Origin: Globisporangium splendens
Taxonomy: Eukaryota; Oomycota; Peronosporomycetes; Pythiales; Pythiaceae
Direction of reading: 5' to 3'
Length of the DNA stretch: 64,000 nt
Assembly: GCA_006386115.1 (NCBI GenBank)
Contig: VFIW01000105.1
Coordinates: 1 to 64,000 of the forward strand
Below the pieces are notes generated by a model that was not told the origin of the DNA, ran no database searches, and saw nothing but the letters and a program-made list of their open reading frames with translations. Position numbers and translations under genes: made by a program. Below, in pieces: positions 58,626-64,000 of the stretch (within the stretch, counting starts at the first letter, position 1; the number at the start of each line of letters is the position of its first letter).

Positions 58626-60336
58626 TTTCTCTCGCTTTCTTAAACCGTATTGGCTCGAACGATTGTTGACAGCGAGGCTGTTTCGAGTGCGCCAAGACTT
58701 CGCTTAAGTAGGAGCTCGGCTGTCGACTGGGCAAACAAGTGCAGATTGAGAAGTGAGCGCGTTAAAGGATGAAGCGCAGGCGCCACATTCAATCTCCTTC
58801 GAGTTGGTAACTGTCTCTTGCAGACTTTCTCGTTGGCTCTCAACGCAACAGACGCATCGCCACCTTTGTGCTAAAGCCTGAGGAGGTCGTAATCGTGGCC
58901 GCCTTTGAGTCCAGTCTGCCAACCGCATGCACAGTCATCTTGCCTCTGTTTGGGTGAGAAAGTAGCTCGGCAACCGCAGAACACGTCAGGAAAGTCAAGA
59001 AGGAGACAAGTTAGTGGCACATGGTGATGCGCCGGATGTCTTGGATCTGTCAGAGGCGGTGAGGTGAGTGGTTCGTTGTGTTCTGAATCAGAACACAAAG
59101 CATCAACCAATCAGCAGCTGGTGGAAATATGGAAACTGGAATTTGGGTTCAACTTTTCATTGGCCATGTGGACCCGATCCAATCAAGTCCAGAATTTCCG
59201 ACTGCTTCAATCTCGTTAGAATACAAATCGGCTTGAGTAGATCAGATCACAAGTACAGCATGCTTGTATCACTGCAGCACGTGTTCCATTCGTTTAGACG
59301 AGTTGAAGCATACATTTCGTATGCAATTGGGGTATATTATGGTGCGGTTCGCGAACTGCAATATCCCTGTGCCACCTAAATGGTTTCGACGAGGAGTGAG
59401 GCTTTCATCTTGGCCGACTGCACAAGTAAACTCACTAGAGATCCCGCTGCGACGGCATAATCATGCCAATCGAGTGGGTTGTTGTCACCGTCCTGCATGC
59501 GATGACCAAACCAATGGATCACATCTCATTCATCAGTTCAAAAAAAGCATGCATCTGCAAGGTCATGCCAGCATTGGCTCCCCACGATAGGTAGAGCATT
59601 TGCTCTCATCTTGTTTCGTCGCAGATGACTCGGTGTGGGTGATACACGATTCAGAATCGTGAAATTAGGAAACCGAGCACTGCTTCGTCGCGGTAGCGTG
59701 CATTACACGCTTAGTACTCGCTCTTACTGCAAAGAGAAACGAATACAATTCCAGATCCGTCCAGCCAAGCGGCTGGAGACTTATACACAATGCGAGGCCA
59801 TAGAAAATATTGCTCCGCTCGCTTTGTGCATCGTTGCGAAATGGTGATGACAGTGAGGTATATTATGCCACGTAAACGAACTATGATAATCTTCATTGCC
59901 AAACCAATGAAGTCAGACGACTCAGGATCTCTCTTTTCATGGCTTCATACATATGGATGCACATGGAATCACTAGCATCATGAGCGCGTGCCTAGCACTC
60001 GTCTGATTGGCTTGCAATGTCGCCGTCGGAGAATGTGTCCAGAGCTGCTCACTGACCACAGATTCAGATGAAGCAGCAGTCTACTCGAAATTCAGGACGT
60101 AACACGCATGTTCTATGCTACAGACTTGAGAGATCTTCACGTACTGAGGGTCAAACTTCAGTATTGATTGGTCATGTTTTTTGCTTGTATTGACAACGTC
60201 CTTAAGTAGTGCCAAGGCCATATCTCTTGTCGCTACTTTACGTGCACGAATATGGAACCCCAGCATCTCGCTCCCTCCATAGTTATGAAGCGAGGTACGC
60301 ACATAACTGTGTGTGGATTCGTCTGGCTGGTGTAGA
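58626..60336. other. Intergenic region
   Basis: About 1.7 kb, AT-richer. Open frames are short and mutually overlapping. No gene or repeat recognised. Confidence 0.55.
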
Positions 60337-61293
60337 CTACACTCCAGCGTACGCAAACAGGATCAGACTCGTCACCATGATGAACATGCCGATGAACGAA
60401 CCTAGTGCCACGAGGTGGGTCTGACCCTTGGCAAACTTGAACGCCGTCGGCAACAACTCCTTGATGCAGATGCACACCATGATGCCACACACAATGCCGA
60501 ACAATACCCCCTCCGAGACGGGGTCCATGCCGTCGCCAACGGCCAACCACGCGATCGTTCCACCCACTGGCTCAGCGAACGCAGAGATAGCGCACCACAT
60601 GATGCCTTTCCAGCGGCTTCCCGTGGCAAAGTAGATGGGAGCAGCGACGGCGATGCCCTCTGGGATGTTGTGGAGTCCGATGCCGATCGCGAGCGAGACA
60701 CCGACAGACGTGTTCTGAAGCGCGCCGACGTACGTTGCGATGCCTTCGGGCATGTTGTGGATACCGATAGCCAACGCACTGAGTAGTCCCATGCGATTGA
60801 GTTGAGCGCGTTGGACCTCGTCCAACCGGAGAGCAAGACCTGGTGCTTGTGATTCTAGGTACGCTGGGGCTTCTATCATACGTGCTTCGTTGTGATCAAA
60901 CGATTCGCGGATATTCTCGAGAGTACCCCATTCCGTAATCGCCGTGTCGGGTGCGAATCCGTGAACTACGAGGTCGATCAGGTAGATGAGAGCAATCCCG
61001 ATGCCAAAACAGGCTGTCGCGATCAGCCATCCATGTCCGCTCGCCGTTTCGTCACTCATGTCTTCGCTTCGGATGCCCTCGGCTAACAACTGGACTGCCT
61101 CACCAAAGATTTCCACGAGCGATATGAAGAGCATCACGCCAGCCGAGATGGAGAGTGCGATGGAGAGACTCGCTGGGTTTGCGAGATGCACGAGACGCTT
61201 GTTGAAGATGACCGTTCCTCCGAGGACGGTCGCGAACCCGGCTGCGAACGTCAGCATGAACGCAACACCAACTTCATATCTTGTTTGCGCCAT
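60337..61293 (-). CDS. ZIP family zinc transporter, ZupT-like (copy 3, mosaic)
   Basis: 318 residues. The N-terminal half is distinct (YEVGVAFMLTFAAGF, LLAEGIRSEDMSDETASGHGW) and in length and loop (LALRLDEVQRAQLNRMG) resembles copy 2. From about residue 164 on, the protein is the same as copies 1 and 4, including both HNxPEG motifs. At DNA level the match with copy 1 spans 60374-60801 without a visible mismatch and stops abruptly at both ends. This is a clear mosaic. Confidence 0.9.
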   Translation of the reverse strand: MAQTRYEVGVAFMLTFAAGFATVLGGTVIFNKRLVHLANPASLSIALSISAGVMLFISLVEIFGEAVQLLAEGIRSEDMSDETASGHGWLIATACFGIGIALIYLIDLVVHGFAPDTAITEWGTLENIRESFDHNEARMIEAPAYLESQAPGLALRLDEVQRAQLNRMGLLSALAIGIHNMPEGIATYVGALQNTSVGVSLAIGIGLHNIPEGIAVAAPIYFATGSRWKGIMWCAISAFAEPVGGTIAWLAVGDGMDPVSEGVLFGIVCGIMVCICIKELLPTAFKFAKGQTHLVALGSFIGMFIMVTSLILFAYAGV

Positions 61294-61837
61294 TCTCTCT
61301 CTTCCGCTGGATAGGAATCTGCTTTTCTTGTTTGTTTTTCCCGATGTATCCCGTTTGAAGTCAAGTGTTCTGTGTGGGGGTCGCCGTGCGTATTACAAAG
61401 TGAGACTCCCGCGGTCGTGGGCAATTAGCTCCTTTCCATTTTGCATTGCATGCAGTTGGGAGCCCAGATTAAATGGCCAACTTTACTCGAACGATTTTGT
61501 GTGTCTTTGTGATCGACCCTTTCTGTCCCCGAGTTTCAGTGTTGACCATGCCTTCACCTAATCAAAGTGTGACTCTCCGAGTAGAAACTAACCAATCAAC
61601 GTCCAAGGGTAAGTAGGAGGACGGAACTGCAATCAAAAGTCTAGTACTTGCGATCTTGCTTCCGCAGTAATGTCAACTACAGCCAGCTCAATCCAGAATC
61701 GCCAGCTCGTATCGAAAAATCAAAGTTCACATGTATTAAAGGCGTTACCTAGGTAGGTAGCTGTTAGCTAGCTGGCAGGCGAGATCTGCAGGTGAGAAAC
61801 CAAATCACCCGCCAAAGTAGCAAGCAAGTCTAGTTTC
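61294..61837. other. Intergenic region
   Basis: About 540 bases between copies 3 and 4, with a GTTACCTAGGTAGGTAGCTGTTAGCTAGCTGGC run of short overlapping palindromes near 61745-61777. No gene. Confidence 0.5.
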
Positions 61838-62815
61838 TTACACGCCAGCGTAGCCAAACAAAATCAGACTCGTCACCATGATGAACATGCCGATGAACGA
61901 ACCTAGTGCCACGAGGTGGGTCTGACCCTTGGCAAACTTGAACGCCGTCGGCAACAACTCCTTGATGCAGATGCACACCATGATGCCACACACAATGCCG
62001 AACAATACCCCCTCCGAGACGGGGTCCATGCCGTCGCCAACGGCCAACCACGCGATCGTTCCACCCACTGGCTCAGCGAACGCAGAGATAGCGCACCACA
62101 TGATGCCTTTCCAGCGGCTTCCCGTGGCAAAGTAGATGGGAGCAGCGACGGCGATGCCCTCTGGGATGTTGTGGAGTCCGATGCCGATCGCGAGCGAGAC
62201 ACCGACAGACGTGTTCTGAAGCGCGCCGACGTACGTTGCGATGCCTTCGGGCATGTTGTGGATACCGATAGCCAACGCACTGAGCAAACCCATGCGGTTG
62301 AGCTTTGCTCTCGCGGCTTCATCCAACTTGGTCGCAGCGATGGCACCAGGCGTTTGCGACTCGAGGTAACTGGGGGATTTCGCTTCACGTTCCTTCACTT
62401 CATTCTGCTCGTGTTGGAGGTGCGAGTCGCGGAGGTTCTCGAGGTTCTCGATCTCGGTGATGGAGGTCTCGGGTGCAAGCTTGTGAATGATGTAGTCGAT
62501 CCCGTAGATGAGCAAGATACCACAGCCAAAACACGCCGTGGCAGCCAACCAACCGTGACCCGTAGCAGTCTCTTCCGTCATATCTTCCGTCCTGATACCC
62601 TCAGTCAAGAGGTGCACTGATTCACCAAAGATCTCGACGAGCGAGATGAAGATCATGACACCGCTTGAGATGCTGAGCGCGATCGCCAGACTCACGGGGT
62701 TGGCGAGGTGGACGAGGCGTTTGCTGAAGACGACCATGCCGCCCAAGATGGTGGCAAAGCCAGCGGCAAAGTTGAGGGCAAACGCCGTTCCGACGTCACT
62801 TCCAGTTTGAACCAT
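61838..62815 (-). CDS. ZIP family zinc transporter, ZupT-like (copy 4)
   Basis: 325 residues from the ATG of MVQTGSDVG, picked to match copy 1; the frame is open upstream to 62986 with an unrelated stretch. Only a handful of residues differ from copy 1 (Thr for Val at 10, Tyr for Cys at 108, and a few in the loop around 138-165). The HNMPEG and HNIPEG helices are unchanged. Copies 1 and 4 are thus the closest pair though they lie at the two ends of the array. Confidence 0.9.
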   Translation of the reverse strand: MVQTGSDVGTAFALNFAAGFATILGGMVVFSKRLVHLANPVSLAIALSISSGVMIFISLVEIFGESVHLLTEGIRTEDMTEETATGHGWLAATACFGCGILLIYGIDYIIHKLAPETSITEIENLENLRDSHLQHEQNEVKEREAKSPSYLESQTPGAIAATKLDEAARAKLNRMGLLSALAIGIHNMPEGIATYVGALQNTSVGVSLAIGIGLHNIPEGIAVAAPIYFATGSRWKGIMWCAISAFAEPVGGTIAWLAVGDGMDPVSEGVLFGIVCGIMVCICIKELLPTAFKFAKGQTHLVALGSFIGMFIMVTSLILFGYAGV

Positions 62816-64000
62816 TGTTGAAATTGTTGCGCAGAGGGAGGGGTGAGGCGAAGGTGTAGGTAAACTGGACGTCGGATGCTGGAAGCTTGGGAAGTACTTG
62901 CGTCTGAAAGAGCGCAAAATGAAAAGTGAGAGGTCCACACGACGTTCTCCGAGTAGCAAGCAATGGACTGCGTTTCTTTTGGACAAGTGAGAGAGAACAG
63001 TAGGGTAGGCTATTAGCCCCCTTCCCGAGATGAGACCTGACAGGGATACTCAATCCCCCATATCGAATACTTTGTGGTCTTGAGCTTGGCATGTATTCTA
63101 GCATCCTTGTTGAAAGGACATCCGTATTGACACGTAGACCTATTGTTTACAAAAGCGACGATCTCTTTGCAAGAGTGATCGGCGTAGAGTTGCGCTGTGT
63201 GAAGAGCCAATGAGACTGCGCCGATGCTGGATTGCGCGTGGCCCCACTGGAAGAGGACCAACGGATTTGTTTGCTTGCCAAGTGCAAGTAAAGACGTGAG
63301 CATAGGAGGAGCGTTTTGTTACCTACCGCCGGGGCTCGAACTAAGGTCATCGCACCTTCGTCATCTGGAATCTGGAATCTGGTGGTGGACAGGCGTGCAA
63401 GACCGCCTGCAGCAGTGAAGGAATGCGCTTTTTGACTTGATAGTGGGTGTCAATTTACTCGAAGCCAGCAACTTTGGCGGGCCATGCACAAGCGCGAAGC
63501 CCTCAGTGGATCGCGATTGGTGGCGGGCACGCGTAGCTCAAAATTCAGTCACTCCGTTGTTTGATTGTGAGTTCTGTGCGATCCCGGTGATTTGTCAGCG
63601 TGCGCTGGTAGCTTGCTAATTGCGGCGTTCAGCTCGAGCCACTCATCCACAACCGATGGCAAATCTCAAGCGGAGTGGTCTGGTAACCTCAGATATTGCT
63701 CCAGTCAATCGCTTATTGCTGTAACTTGCCAGCACTTTGTATGTCAACACCCTCTCGTGCCGTTGCTTATGACCTCTTCCTCTGCGGATGGTGTGCGCTA
63801 CTAGTTTGCTCAGTAAAACAGGATGAGGCGCATGTGCATGTCTGGCTCGCGGTGACGCATCGTAATCCTGGAATCAGTGTTGGCAGATCTTGTTTTTGTG
63901 TTAGAACATCTTTGATGTTTAAAATACATAAAACAAGGTATTACAGCATTTTTGCATCATTATTGTCGTTTAAATGTTTTTATTCGAGACAAACGAAAGC
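62816..64000. other. Right end of window, no gene seen
   Basis: About 1.2 kb. It includes a TGGAATCTGGAATCTGG direct repeat near 63367-63382 and, on the minus strand, a GTTCGAGCCCC word near 63333-63343 like a tRNA B box, without a matching A box or clover-leaf. No gene called. Confidence 0.5.

Noticed and set aside
60415..60786. 123-codon plus-strand frame repeated unchanged opposite three ZIP genes
   Set aside because: Its repetition is explained by the shared conversion tract on the coding strand.
63320..63420. Possible tRNA gene or tRNA-derived SINE on the minus strand
   Set aside because: A B-box-like GTTCGAGCCCC is present, but no A box, anticodon arm or acceptor pairing could be put together.

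Overview
The window looks like nuclear DNA of an oomycete, most likely Phytophthora or a close relative. The grounds are Ty3/gypsy chromovirus-type retrotransposons, GC-rich compact genes with few short introns, bZIP proteins with altered basic regions, a dynactin p24 gene with a minor-spliceosome-type intron, and a tandem array of ZIP transporters. No ribosomal RNA, tRNA or CRISPR feature could be supported by eye.

Layout. Positions 1-14616 are a nest of minus-strand Ty3/gypsy elements. Family A has two gag-pol copies, one apparently nested in the other. A truncated family B LTR and a truncated family C gag with its 5' LTR follow. Positions 14617-34846 are a gene island. It holds four bZIP genes of one paralogous type (two minus, then two plus), a divergent pair of related membrane-protein genes (one frameshifted), dynactin subunit 3, a Na+/Ca2+-K+ exchanger, and three more bZIP genes of a second type sharing one intron position. 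Positions 34847-37136 show no clear gene. Positions 37137-48483 are a second nest: family C 3' end, broken by family A 3' end, broken by a family B element with long gag and pol frames. Positions 48484-50955 hold an ambiguous base, a short tandem repeat, a decayed LINE/RNase H fragment and a broken membrane-protein gene. Positions 51372-64000 are genes again: two cupin-like paralogues, a gamma-glutamyl hydrolase and four ZupT-like zinc transporters.

Most notable signals: (1) each retroelement family carries an open plus-strand frame beside its 3' LTR; in families A and B it lies opposite the C-terminal, chromodomain-coding part of pol and encodes a coiled coil, a dual-strand accessory gene; (2) gag and pol are joined by textbook -1 frameshift heptamers, A AAA AAC in family A and G GGA AAC in family B; (3) the dynactin p24 gene has an AT-AC intron; (4) family A LTRs carry a paired CRE-like TGACGTCA site at fixed spacing, in a locus that also holds seven bZIP genes; (5) three ZIP genes share a tract of about 410-428 bp with no visible difference, pointing to gene conversion.

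All identifications come from reading motifs by eye; no database search was run. Start codons were moved to the first plausible ATG where an open frame began with GTG or TTG.
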